A program made the position numbers and the translations under genes. This document shows, in pieces, positions 1 through 8,743 of a DNA stretch of 64,000 bases. The notes under the pieces were generated by a model. It did not search any database. It was not told the DNA's origin and was given only the letters and a program-made list of their open reading frames with translations. The stretch's first letter is position 1, and every line of letters begins with the position of its first letter. Source of the DNA: Lachnospiraceae bacterium (GTDB lineage: Bacteria; Bacillota; Clostridia; Lachnospirales; Lachnospiraceae); the NCBI GenBank assembly GCA_017542245.1, contig JAFXXN010000037.1, positions 24,377-88,376 on the forward strand, read 5' to 3'.

Positions 1-594
1 GGAAATGTTACTGTGATCGATCATATAATCCAGAAGCTTTCCGATAGAATAAATATCAGAACGTTCAGTTAGCAAACCTCCTTCAGATTGCTCCGGGGAA
101 GCATATGAACGTGTTCCGAAGTTTCTGTCCGAAGTATTGTCCTTACTCCTTGCACTTCCGAAATCAATCAGATAGCAGGTATCTCCTGAAATAATTATGT
201 TTTCGGGTTTGATATCAAGATACAATATGATATGGGTAAGTGAATGAAGATAAACTATTATATTGCTTAACTGGATTATGAAATGAAAAATTTCTTTCTC
301 GGAAAGAAGCCGCCCGTTACAAAGGCTTTTCAAAGAATCACCCTCTATATACTGTTCGATGATATAAGTAAATTCATCGTCTTCCTCGAGATCAAAAATC
401 TCAGGAATGGAAGGGTGCTTAAGATTTTTCAAAAGATGGGCTTCGTTTAAAAGATAAATATAATTAGGAGAAGTTTTTCGAATGCCCTTAATGATACGCT
501 TTACATTTAATGATTTGTGTTCTGCCAGCCATACAGTACTGTCCTGATGAACACTTAAGACCTTAATAATCCTGTATTTGGATGTTTGTGCCGT
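1..594 (-). CDS. Serine/threonine protein kinase, C-terminal part outside the window
   Basis: A eukaryotic-type protein kinase read leftward and cut by the window edge. The reverse frame shows the lobes in order: a beta-rich N-lobe beginning YRIIKVL, a candidate ATP lysine in VKRIIKG, the catalytic loop YLDIKPENI (HRD replaced by YLD), the DFG motif in LIDFGSA, and the activation end GTRSYASPEQ followed by SDIYSIG. Such Hanks-type kinases phosphorylate Ser/Thr and often carry C-terminal sensor or membrane parts, not visible here. The start is unresolved: a strong AAAGGAGG lies at 606..599, but no ATG, GTG or TTG follows it in frame; the frame is open to a stop at 678..676 and the only in-frame TTG is at 672. 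I place the 5' end at the first codon after the ribosome site as a convention. Family is sure, boundaries are not. Confidence 0.8.
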
Positions 595-679
595 TCTTCC
601 TCCTTTCTGCTTTTCAGATAAACCTCTGTTATTATAGAGCAGATTGAGAAAAAAATCAAGATTTTTTATCAACTTTTAA

Positions 680-708
680 TTGACTTACAGAAACAAAATG
701 GTTATACT
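680..708 (+). promoter_or_regulatory. Sigma-A type promoter for mecA
   Basis: TTGACT at 680-685, a 17-bp spacer, then TATACT at 703-708. It points at mecA (start 816). The roughly 105-base leader holds no feature I recognise apart from a strong ribosome site (GGAAGGAGGGG) before the start codon. Confidence 0.6.
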
Positions 709-815
709 TCAAGTACTATCACAAAGAAGGTTATTTTTTTCCTGTTTTATTCCGATATATATTAAAGAGAGAAGGATATTGTCAAAAGAGTTGGTTACGG
801 AAGGAGGGGATTTAT

Positions 816-1559
816 ATGAAGATTGAACGCATAAGTGAAAACCAGATTAAGTGTACCCTTACAAAAGAAGATCTTTATGCCCGTCAGTTAAAGATAAGTG
901 AACTGGCATACGGAAGTGAAAAAGTTAAAGAATTGTTTGTTGAAGTATGTAGGAAAGCTTTTGTTGAGTGTGATTTTGAAGCAGATGATATGCCGCTTAT
1001 GATAGAGGCTATCCCCGTTTCGCCGGATTGTCTCATTCTTTTGATGACTAAGGTGGAAGATCCTGAGGAACTTGATGTTCGCTTTTCAAATTTTACCAGC
1101 GTATCCGATGAATCCGATCCGATTCTTTCAAACGAAGAAAGAGTCTATGCAGACGAAGTCATAGGATGTATGGAACGTCTGAATAAACTCCTTGGAAATC
1201 CGCTTGCTTCAAAATTGTTTACTCCCGGCACAGAAGGCAGCGGGGCACCGGAAGTGTCACTTAAGAACATAAGCAGGGTATATTCTTTTGACTCTCTTGA
1301 TTCTGTTATCCGCCTTGCAAAGGTTATTTACAAATATTATCATGGTGAAAATACTCTCTACAAGGATGATGAGGCAGGAAACTATTATCTCGTTGTAAAT
1401 ATGTCAGAACATACACCGGAACAGTTTAACAAGATATGCAATATCATTTCGGAATATGTTACTGTAGATAAGTATGGAACTTATGACATAGACTTCTTTA
1501 AGGAACATTACAGCGTGATAGTTAAAGATAAAGCTGTTCAGGTTCTCAGAAAGATGTGA
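816..1559 (+). CDS. mecA: Adaptor protein MecA
   Basis: MecA family adaptor, 247 residues, which in Firmicutes delivers substrates such as ComK to ClpCP. The N-terminus MKIERISENQIKCTLTKEDL is the typical MecA opening that binds targets. A variable acidic linker follows (about 80-135), then a C-terminal ClpC-binding domain (about 150-247) with the pattern FDSLDSVIRLAK and a final EYVTVDKYG region. The start is the ATG after GGAAGGAGGGG. It is monocistronic behind its own promoter, and its stop codon directly abuts the stop codon of the convergent AraC gene with no terminator between them, so the two transcripts probably overlap at their 3' ends. Competence genes are not seen nearby, so the substrate here is unknown. 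Confidence 0.9.
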   Translation: MKIERISENQIKCTLTKEDLYARQLKISELAYGSEKVKELFVEVCRKAFVECDFEADDMPLMIEAIPVSPDCLILLMTKVEDPEELDVRFSNFTSVSDESDPILSNEERVYADEVIGCMERLNKLLGNPLASKLFTPGTEGSGAPEVSLKNISRVYSFDSLDSVIRLAKVIYKYYHGENTLYKDDEAGNYYLVVNMSEHTPEQFNKICNIISEYVTVDKYGTYDIDFFKEHYSVIVKDKAVQVLRKM

Positions 1560-2402
1560 TCAGCTCTGTTTTTTAACTGAAGTCGGAGAAATGCCGAACC
1601 TCTTCTTGAAAAGTTTGCTGAAGTGATAAGCATCATCATATCCGACCTTATCGGCTATTTCCCTGACATTAAGTCCGGGAGATGTTTCTAAAAGCTGTTT
1701 TGCTTTGTCCAGACGTATGTTTATCAAGTAACGTATGGGAGTATCGCCCGTGACCATCTTAAATATTTTTGAGATGTAAAACGGACTTACATACATGTTT
1801 TCAGATATAAGTTCCAAAGATATTTTTTCTGAATAGTGTTCTTCAAAAAACAGGATGATCTCTTCGACTATCCTGTTTTTATTTATTGACTCAAAGGCTA
1901 CGTGGCCGCCGGGTTCACCGGGCAGCTGTTCATCACGCAGAACAGCAAGCATATACTGGATCAGGTAGGATTGCATCATGTAATAGCGTCCGATTTTATA
2001 AACATCGTTTTCGGCGCTCATAGAAGTACAAAGACGCATAAGTTTTTGCTTCAATTCCGGTCCGGTTCTGTATACGGGCAGCTGTTTTAATTTAAGAGTA
2101 TTGGGTGCGGTATCAGTAAGGCAAAAGTCAGATACACCTATAAAGAATTCATAGGTTGGAGTATTTTTATTCGATACAAGAGCCTGATGATAGCTTCCGG
2201 GATTAAAAACAAGAAGATCACCTTCTTCAATATCGTATATTTCTCCGTCAATCTTATATCTTCCTTTTCCGGACATTATGAATGCGAGCTCCAAATGATC
2301 ATGGCAATGATACCGTTCTTCATCTGCAGTTCTTATGCCTTTCCAAGTGTACAAAAAGGTTGGATTAAACTCATATGCTATAACACTGTCTGTTTTTTGC
2401 AT
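1560..2402 (-). CDS. AraC family transcriptional regulator (cupin sensor)
   Basis: 280 residues. The N-terminal half is a cupin-like sensing domain with the metal-binding-like pattern HCHDHLELAFI and GDLLVFNPGSYH (residues about 31-75). The C-terminal 100 residues hold two helix-turn-helix motifs: ISENMYVSPFYISKIFKMVTG and the AraC signature IADKVGYDDAYHFSKLFKKRFG. Proteins of this build usually control sugar or glycoside use in response to a small ligand. No obvious target operon sits beside it: the divergent neighbour is the T-box controlled ileS and the convergent neighbour is mecA. It may act elsewhere or only on itself. The start is the ATG preceded on the reverse strand by AGGAGAAAATGC. 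Function class is certain, ligand unknown. Confidence 0.9.
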   Translation of the reverse strand: MQKTDSVIAYEFNPTFLYTWKGIRTADEERYHCHDHLELAFIMSGKGRYKIDGEIYDIEEGDLLVFNPGSYHQALVSNKNTPTYEFFIGVSDFCLTDTAPNTLKLKQLPVYRTGPELKQKLMRLCTSMSAENDVYKIGRYYMMQSYLIQYMLAVLRDEQLPGEPGGHVAFESINKNRIVEEIILFFEEHYSEKISLELISENMYVSPFYISKIFKMVTGDTPIRYLINIRLDKAKQLLETSPGLNVREIADKVGYDDAYHFSKLFKKRFGISPTSVKKQS

Positions 2403-2487
2403 GCATTTTCTCCTGAAATTCTTTCAATTTATACAATTATAACACAAATTACGGATTTTTACAAAAGAATTTTTGAGATTTTGATAC

Positions 2488-2516
2488 TTGACATTTTTGT
2501 TAACTTGTACTAATAT
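2488..2516 (+). promoter_or_regulatory. Promoter of the ileS T-box transcript
   Basis: Consensus TTGACA at 2488-2493, 17-bp spacer, TAATAT at 2511-2516. It would start transcription near 2523, at the beginning of the T-box leader. Confidence 0.75.
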
Positions 2517-2522
2517 TCCAAT

Positions 2523-2815
2523 TATGAAAAACTATGATGGAGACAGTAGTGTATAAAGGAAGCTTACAGTGAACCCGTGGCAGTGGAAAACGGATACCAG
2601 TACTTGTACACGAATATCACTCCGGAGTTGTATGGCTGAAACTAAAGGTAGATTTCCTGTCCGAATTAAGCCATACCGTTTTCCCACGTTACAGGGATCG
2701 GCATAAAACAGTGTCAGTATCGGACATATGGTAGTCTGACGGTGGAGTGCTTACAAAATGGGTGGTTAAAATACAGCGGCTGTATTCCTGTTTTGGGATA
2801 CAGCCGCTTTCAGTT
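2523..2815 (+). promoter_or_regulatory. T-box riboswitch, isoleucine specifier
   Basis: The leader between the promoter and ileS is a T-box. Stem I ends in a specifier region with ATC at 2616-2618 (an isoleucine codon, followed by the usual A), then CACTCCGGAGT and GGCTGAA, which recur in T-box leaders. A GGGTGG core that would pair with the uncharged tRNA 3' end is at 2759-2764, directly before a terminator hairpin. Uncharged tRNA-Ile should stabilise the antiterminator and switch ileS on. Oddity: the core is GGGTGGTTAAAATACAGCGG rather than the canonical GGGTGGNACCGCGG seen in the thrS leader of this window. An open frame runs through the 3' part of the leader into ileS but is not the real start. 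Confidence 0.85.
2775..2815 (+). terminator. Attenuator terminator of the ileS T-box
   Basis: A 14-bp stem (2775-2788 with 2795-2808, beginning AGCGGCTGTAT) with a 6-base loop. The U-tract after it is weak (CTTTCAGTTT). The stem's 5' strand contains the GCGG that would take part in the competing antiterminator. Confidence 0.7.
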
Positions 2816-2839
2816 TATAGAACAAAGGAGGAAAGATGT

Positions 2840-5800
2840 ATGTTTAGTAAAGTAAACACAGATATGAATTTCGTTGAACGCGAAAAAACTGTAGAGCAGT
2901 TCTGGAAAGACAATGACATCTTCAAAAAAAGCCTAAAATTAAGAGAAGGCTGCCCTACCTACACATTTTATGATGGACCGCCTACAGCTAACGGCAAGCC
3001 GCATATCGGGCATGTACTTACACGTGTTATAAAAGACATGTTCCCCAGATATCAGACCATGAAAGGGAAAATGGTTCCCCGTAAGGCTGGCTGGGATACA
3101 CACGGACTTCCCGTTGAACTTGAAGTAGAAAAGCTTCTTGGGCTTAACGGAAAAGAGCAGATAGAACAGTATGGTATGGAACCTTTTATTAAGAAATGTA
3201 AGGAGTCTGTATGGAAATATAAGGGAATGTGGGAGAATTTCTCAGGGACTGTCGGTTTTTGGGCAGACATGGAGAACCCATATGTTACTTATGATGATAA
3301 TTTTATAGAATCAGAATGGTGGGCACTTAAAGAAATCTGGAATAAAGGCCTGCTATACAAGGGATTTAAAATTGTTCCCTATTGTCCTCGCTGTGGAACC
3401 CCTCTTTCATCGGCAGAGGTTTCACAGGGATACAAGACGGTGAAAGAACGTTCAGCTGTAGTACGTTTCAAATGTGTGGGTGAGGATGCATATTTCCTTG
3501 CATGGACAACAACCCCTTGGACACTTCCTTCGAATGTGGCACTCTGTGTAAATCCGGACGACACTTATGTAAAGGTTAAGTGCGTGGACGGATATACTTA
3601 CTACATGGCTGAGGCACTTCTTGATACCGTTCTTTCAAAGGTTAAAGCTGCTGACGGAAATGAGCTCGCAGAAGGAACTAAGCCATATGAGGTACTTGAG
3701 ACCTATAAAGGTAAGGACTTAGAACGTAAGGAATATGAGCCTTTGTTTGATTGTGCCAAGGCAGTGGCTGACAAGCAGGGAAAGAAAGGTTTCTTCGTAA
3801 CCTGTGATAATTATGTTACCATGTCAGATGGTACCGGTATAGTACATATTGCTCCGGCATTCGGTGAGGACGATGCCAATGTAGGAAGAAATTATGATCT
3901 TCCTTTTGTCCAGCTTGTAAACGGAAAGGGCGAGATGACAGAGGATGCCCCTGCTGCAGGTCTTTTTGTTAAGAAGGCAGATCCTGAGATATTAAAACTT
4001 TTGGACTCTGAAGGAAAACTTTTTGATGCACCTAAATTTGAACATGAATATCCTCATTGCTGGAGATGCGATACACCTCTTATCTATTATGCAAGAGAAT
4101 CATGGTATATAAAGGAAACAGCGGTAAAGGACGATCTTGTAAGAAATAACAATACAGTAAACTGGGTTCCCGAATCGATAGGAAAGGGACGTTTTGGAAA
4201 CTGGCTTGAAAATATACAGGATTGGGCTATATCACGTAACAGATATTGGGGTACGCCTCTTAATATCTGGGAATGCGAATGCGGTCATTTAGAGTGCATA
4301 GGTTCACGCGCCGAACTGGCTGAAAGATCCGGTAATCCTGAAAATGCCAAGGTAGAGCTTCACAGACCTTATATAGATAATGTTACCTTTACCTGTCCGG
4401 ATTGCGGTAAAGTAATGCACAGGGTTCCGGAAGTTATCGACTGCTGGTTTGATTCAGGAGCCATGCCCTTTGCACAGCATCATTATCCTTTCGAGAATAA
4501 GGAACTCTTCGAACAGCAGTTCCCCGCAGACTTTATCTCTGAGGCTGTTGATCAGACAAGAGGATGGTTCCATTCACTTATGGCTGAATCGACCCTTCTT
4601 TTCAACAAGAGTCCCTACAAGAATGTAGTTGTGCTTGGTCTCGTTCAGGATGAGAACGGGCAGAAGATGAGTAAGTCCAAAGGCAATGCCGTAGATCCTT
4701 TTGATGCTCTTGAGAAATTCGGTGCAGATGCAATCCGCTGGTATTTCTATATAAATTCTGCTCCTTGGCTGCCTAACCGTTTCCATGATAAGGCGGTTAT
4801 AGAAGGTCAGAGAAAGTTCATGGGTACTCTTTGGAATACCTATGCATTTTTCGTACTTTATGCAAACATAGATGAATTTGATCCGACTAAATATACACTT
4901 GAGTACGATAAGCTTCCGGTTATGGACAAGTGGCTTTTATCAAGGCTCAATTCTACTGTTAAGGAGACGGATGAGAATCTTTCGGGTTACCGTATTCCTG
5001 AGGCAGCAAAGTCACTTCTTTCATTTGTTGATGAAATGAGTAACTGGTATGTACGCCGCTGTCGTGAGCGTTTCTGGGCTAAGGGTATGGAGCAGGATAA
5101 GATAAACGCATATATGACACTGTATACTGCGCTTGTTACTGTTTCCAAGGCAGCAGCTCCCATGATACCTTTCATGACCGAGGATATCTATAGAAACTTG
5201 GTATGCAGTGTTGACGCTTCGGCACCTGAGAGCATACATCTTTGTGATTATCCTGTATGCAATGAGTCTATGATTGATAAACAGCTTGAAAAGGATATGG
5301 AACTTGTTCTTGAAGCAGTCATCATCGGACGCGCGCTCAGAAATGAAGCAAATACCAAGCAGCGCCAGCCTCTAGCGAAAATGTATGTTAAGTCCAGGAC
5401 TTCGCTCTCTGATTTCTATCAGGATATAATAAAGGATGAGCTTAATGTAAAAGCTATTGAGTTTACAGATGATGTTTCAAACTTCACAAATTACACATTT
5501 AAACCTCAGTTAAAGACTCTCGGACGCCGCTTTGGTTCAAGATTGAACGCATTAAAGGAAGTACTTGCAGGGCTTGACGGTCCTAAAGCATATGCCGAAC
5601 TTAACGAAAAAGGCTGCCTTACCTTGGAGGTAACCGGAGAGCAGGAAGTACTTGAGAAGGATGATCTGCTTATAGAGTCTGCTAAGCGTGAGGGATTCGT
5701 TACCGGAGAGGATAACGGCATAACCGTGGTTCTTGATACAAACCTTACTCCTGAGCTTATTGAAGAAGGATTTGTAAGAGAAGTTATCAGTAAGATCCAG

Positions 5801-6016
5801 ACCATGCGTAAGGAAGCAGGTTTTGAAGTAATGGACCGCATCAATGTATACTTAACAGGTAATGAGAAACTAAAAGGTATCTGCGGGAAAAATGCCGATG
5901 CAATAAAGAAAGTAGTTCTTGCTGATGAGATTGTCTTTGACAGTACCGATGGGTTTGCGAAAGAATGGGATCTTAACGGTGAAAATGTGACATTGGCCGT
6001 AAAGAAAAATTCTTGA
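2840..6016 (+). CDS. ileS: Isoleucyl-tRNA synthetase
   Basis: Charges tRNA-Ile with isoleucine in the cytoplasm. 1058 residues from the ATG at 2840, which follows AAAGGAGG; a longer in-frame reading from 2747 runs through the T-box terminator and is not the start. The HIGH motif is HIGH at residues 55-58 in PTANGKPHIGHV and KMSKS is at 609-613. The editing domain insertion lies between them, with the WTTTPWTLPSN segment. Cys pairs (CPRCG, CWRCD, CECG, CPDCG) suggest bound zinc. The length and zinc pattern fit the longer, eukaryote-like class of bacterial IleRS, which in some species is linked with mupirocin resistance (not tested here). Expression is set by the upstream T-box. Confidence 0.97.
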   Translation: MFSKVNTDMNFVEREKTVEQFWKDNDIFKKSLKLREGCPTYTFYDGPPTANGKPHIGHVLTRVIKDMFPRYQTMKGKMVPRKAGWDTHGLPVELEVEKLLGLNGKEQIEQYGMEPFIKKCKESVWKYKGMWENFSGTVGFWADMENPYVTYDDNFIESEWWALKEIWNKGLLYKGFKIVPYCPRCGTPLSSAEVSQGYKTVKERSAVVRFKCVGEDAYFLAWTTTPWTLPSNVALCVNPDDTYVKVKCVDGYTYYMAEALLDTVLSKVKAADGNELAEGTKPYEVLETYKGKDLERKEYEPLFDCAKAVADKQGKKGFFVTCDNYVTMSDGTGIVHIAPAFGEDDANVGRNYDLPFVQLVNGKGEMTEDAPAAGLFVKKADPEILKLLDSEGKLFDAPKFEHEYPHCWRCDTPLIYYARESWYIKETAVKDDLVRNNNTVNWVPESIGKGRFGNWLENIQDWAISRNRYWGTPLNIWECECGHLECIGSRAELAERSGNPENAKVELHRPYIDNVTFTCPDCGKVMHRVPEVIDCWFDSGAMPFAQHHYPFENKELFEQQFPADFISEAVDQTRGWFHSLMAESTLLFNKSPYKNVVVLGLVQDENGQKMSKSKGNAVDPFDALEKFGADAIRWYFYINSAPWLPNRFHDKAVIEGQRKFMGTLWNTYAFFVLYANIDEFDPTKYTLEYDKLPVMDKWLLSRLNSTVKETDENLSGYRIPEAAKSLLSFVDEMSNWYVRRCRERFWAKGMEQDKINAYMTLYTALVTVSKAAAPMIPFMTEDIYRNLVCSVDASAPESIHLCDYPVCNESMIDKQLEKDMELVLEAVIIGRALRNEANTKQRQPLAKMYVKSRTSLSDFYQDIIKDELNVKAIEFTDDVSNFTNYTFKPQLKTLGRRFGSRLNALKEVLAGLDGPKAYAELNEKGCLTLEVTGEQEVLEKDDLLIESAKREGFVTGEDNGITVVLDTNLTPELIEEGFVREVISKIQTMRKEAGFEVMDRINVYLTGNEKLKGICGKNADAIKKVVLADEIVFDSTDGFAKEWDLNGENVTLAVKKNS

Positions 6017-6041
6017 TTATTTTGCTGTAAAGAAGTATATT
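6013..6041 (+). promoter_or_regulatory. Possible promoter for glgP
   Basis: TTGATT at 6013-6018, 17-bp spacer, TATATT at 6036-6041. The -35 overlaps the ileS stop codon. No terminator was seen between ileS and glgP, so read-through is also possible. Confidence 0.4.
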
Positions 6042-6100
6042 TATAGATATATTATACAGAGAACAATTATGGTTAAAAATGATGATGTATATTCATTTTT

Positions 6101-6152
6101 CATCTGTGATGCCGCAGGCACGTCACAGATGTGCACCATGCCTGTGGCAAGG
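6101..6152 (+). promoter_or_regulatory. Interleaved inverted repeats (candidate pseudoknot leader) before glgP
   Basis: Two inverted repeats are interleaved. Repeat A pairs CATCTGTGA (6101-6109) with TCACAGATG (6123-6131), 9 bp perfect. Repeat B pairs GCCGCAGGCA (6111-6120) with TGCCTGTGGC (6139-6148), 10 bp with one G-U in RNA. The order A5' B5' A3' B3' is that of an H-type pseudoknot, or of two mutually exclusive hairpins. The 3' strand of B is followed at once by the AAGG ribosome site of glgP. This placement could let the structure control translation. It does not match a riboswitch class I can name. Confidence 0.55.
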
Positions 6153-6162
6153 TATATTATTG

Positions 6163-8619
6163 ATGAAGCTCAATAAAAAAGAATTCAAGGCAAGTGTGGA
6201 AAACTATCTTATGACATTGTACCGTAAGGAACCGTCAGAGGCATCCAAACAGCAGATGTTCCAGGCTGTATCATATGCCATAAAGGAATATGTTGTAGAT
6301 GACTGGTTTGAGACACACAAGGAATTCGAGAGAAAAGACGGAAAAGTAGTATACTATATGTCGATGGAGTTCCTTATGGGACGTGCTCTCGGAAACATGA
6401 TCATAAATTTAAAGGCAAATAAGGAAGTCTCAGCTGTCCTTGATGAACTTGGTTTTGATTTAAATGCAATAGAGGATGAAGAGCCGGATCCGGCTCTTGG
6501 AAACGGCGGTCTCGGAAGGCTTGCAGCATGTTTCCTTGATTCACTTGCAACTCTGGGATATCCGGCTTGCGGGTGCGGTATCCGTTACAAGTACGGAATG
6601 TTTAAACAGAAGATAGAGAACGGTTTTCAGGTTGAAGTTCCGGACAACTGGTTGAAGGACGGTTATCCTTTTGAAATGTGTGACCAGGATAATTCACAGA
6701 TTGTAAAGTTTGGCGGATATGTCCGTATGGCAAGAAAAGAGGACGGAAGAGAGTGCTTCATACAGGAAGGTTACAGTTCTGTAGAGGCAGTACCTTATGA
6801 TATTCCTGTTGTCGGATATAATAATCATTTTGTAAACACATTGCGTATTTGGGATGCAAGAGCTATAGATACATTCCAGCTTGATTCTTTTGATAAGGGT
6901 GATTATCATAAAGCTGTTGAACAGCAGAATCTGGCTAATACGATTGTAGAGGTTCTTTATCCTAATGACAACCATTACGCAGGAAAAGAACTTCGTTTAA
7001 AGCAGCAGTATTTCTTTGTTTCCGCAAGTGTTCAGCTTGCTGTAAAGAAATATCTTGAACATCATGATGACATAAGGAAATTACCTGAGAAAGTATGTTT
7101 CCAGCTGAATGATACGCATCCTTCGGTAACTGTTGCAGAGCTTATGCGTATTCTGATGGATGAACATTTCTTAAGCTGGGATGAAGCATGGGATATTACA
7201 ACAAGGGCATGTGCTTACACAAACCACACCATAATGAGCGAGGCTCTTGAAAAATGGCCGTTAGAGCTCTTCTCAAGACTGCTTCCCAGAATTTACCAGA
7301 TAGTTGAAGAGATAAACAGACGTTTTATAAGAGAAATACAGATAAAATATCCGGGAGACTATAAGAAGATTGAGAAGATGGCCATAGTATATGACGGACA
7401 GGTACGTATGGCTAATCTGGCCATTGTAGGCGGTTTCTCAGTAAACGGTGTGGCACGTCTGCATACCGAGATTCTTAAGAATCAGAGTCTTAAGGAGTTT
7501 GCCGACTATTATCCCGGCAAGTTCAATAACAAGACAAACGGTATTACTCAGAGACGTTTCCTTCTTCACGGAAATCCTCTTCTTGCAGAATGGGTTAGTG
7601 AGAAAATCGGTGATGACTGGATTACCGATCTTTCCAAGATGGATAAACTTACACTTTATACTGATGATGAAAAGTGTCTCCATGAATTCATGAATATCAA
7701 ATACAAGAATAAGGTACGTCTTGCAAAGTATATTCTTGAACATAACGGAATCGAAGTCGATCCCAGGTCGATATTTGATGTTCAGGTTAAGCGTTTGCAT
7801 GAGTATAAGCGTCAGCTTTTAAACATCATGCATATCATGTACCTTTACAACGAATTAAAGGCTAATCCCGAGATGGACTTTTATCCGAGAACTTTCATTT
7901 TTGGCGCAAAGGCATCTGCAGGCTACAGAAGGGCAAAAGCTATTATTAAGCTTATCAACAGCGTTGCAGCAGTAATAAATCATGACCCGACCATACGTGG
8001 AAGAATAAAGGTTGTATTTATTGAGAACTATCGTGTATCTAACGCTGAGATAATTTTTGCTGCATCAGATGTTTCTGAACAGATATCTACTGCATCAAAG
8101 GAAGCTTCCGGAACAGGAAACATGAAGTTTATGCTTAACGGAGCTATAACTTTGGGAACCATGGACGGCGCAAATGTTGAAATAGTTCAGGAAGTTGGCG
8201 AAGAGAATGCAGTCATCTTTGGCCTTTCTGCCGATGAAGTAATTAATTATGAAAACAACGGCGGTTATAACCCTAAGGAGATTTACAATGTTGATACTGA
8301 GATCCGCATGGTTATGACCCAGATGATCAATGGTTATTATTCACCTCAGAATACAGAACTTTTCAGAGAGCTTTATAATTCACTGCTTGAGACAAATGGC
8401 GGTGAAAGGGCTGACCAGTACTTTATCCTTAAGGATTTCCGTTCCTATGCTGAAGCACAGAAACGTATAGAAGCTATGTACAGGGATGAGAAACGTTGGG
8501 CAAAGGCTGCAATGATGAATGTTGCAAAATGCGGTAAGTTCTCTTCTGACAGAACTATTGAAGAGTACGTAAAAGATATTTGGCATCTTGAAAAAATAAC
8601 TGTGGGAAAGAAACAGTAA
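6163..8619 (+). CDS. glgP: Glycogen/maltodextrin phosphorylase
   Basis: Releases glucose-1-phosphate from alpha-1,4-glucan with phosphate, using pyridoxal phosphate. About 818 residues from the ATG at 6163 (MKLNKKEFK). The PLP lysine is K655 in SGTGNMKFMLNG, followed by GTMDGANVEI. The N-terminus carries YYMSMEFLMGR, and NGGLGRLAACFLDS (substrate site) is present, as is RLHEYKRQ. An alternative start at 6079 would add 28 residues, but those codons pass through the inverted repeats and look non-conserved. The ribosome site is weak (AAGG, 10-base spacing) and sits directly behind a structured leader. It ends in a good terminator. No other glycogen genes lie beside it. Confidence 0.95.
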   Translation: MKLNKKEFKASVENYLMTLYRKEPSEASKQQMFQAVSYAIKEYVVDDWFETHKEFERKDGKVVYYMSMEFLMGRALGNMIINLKANKEVSAVLDELGFDLNAIEDEEPDPALGNGGLGRLAACFLDSLATLGYPACGCGIRYKYGMFKQKIENGFQVEVPDNWLKDGYPFEMCDQDNSQIVKFGGYVRMARKEDGRECFIQEGYSSVEAVPYDIPVVGYNNHFVNTLRIWDARAIDTFQLDSFDKGDYHKAVEQQNLANTIVEVLYPNDNHYAGKELRLKQQYFFVSASVQLAVKKYLEHHDDIRKLPEKVCFQLNDTHPSVTVAELMRILMDEHFLSWDEAWDITTRACAYTNHTIMSEALEKWPLELFSRLLPRIYQIVEEINRRFIREIQIKYPGDYKKIEKMAIVYDGQVRMANLAIVGGFSVNGVARLHTEILKNQSLKEFADYYPGKFNNKTNGITQRRFLLHGNPLLAEWVSEKIGDDWITDLSKMDKLTLYTDDEKCLHEFMNIKYKNKVRLAKYILEHNGIEVDPRSIFDVQVKRLHEYKRQLLNIMHIMYLYNELKANPEMDFYPRTFIFGAKASAGYRRAKAIIKLINSVAAVINHDPTIRGRIKVVFIENYRVSNAEIIFAASDVSEQISTASKEASGTGNMKFMLNGAITLGTMDGANVEIVQEVGEENAVIFGLSADEVINYENNGGYNPKEIYNVDTEIRMVMTQMINGYYSPQNTELFRELYNSLLETNGGERADQYFILKDFRSYAEAQKRIEAMYRDEKRWAKAAMMNVAKCGKFSSDRTIEEYVKDIWHLEKITVGKKQ

Positions 8620-8632
8620 TATCGATCATGAG

Positions 8633-8668
8633 AAACAGGAATGGTTTTTTGACCGGTCCTGTTTTTTT
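8633..8668 (+). terminator. Rho-independent terminator after glgP
   Basis: AAACAGGA (8633-8640) pairs with TCCTGTTT (8657-8664) and is followed by a run of T. Confidence 0.75.
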
Positions 8669-8681
8669 ATTTTGTTTTATA

Positions 8682-8710
8682 TTGTAGAATAGATAAAAAT
8701 ATGTTAAAAT
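8682..8710 (+). promoter_or_regulatory. Promoter before the lipoprotein metallopeptidase
   Basis: TTGTAG at 8682-8687, 17-bp spacer, TAAAAT at 8705-8710, 34 bases upstream of the start codon, so the leader is very short. Confidence 0.5.
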
Positions 8711-8743
8711 AATTCTGACTATGCAAAAAAGGAGACTTGTAAT

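Noticed and set aside
2747-2839. In-frame extension of ileS upstream of 2840
   Set aside because: It runs through the T-box antiterminator and terminator and lacks a ribosome site; AAAGGAGG sits just before 2840.
6101-6152. The glgP leader as a further copy of the two-hairpin repeat
   Set aside because: Only GATGC and general hairpin content agree; linker and end box are absent.
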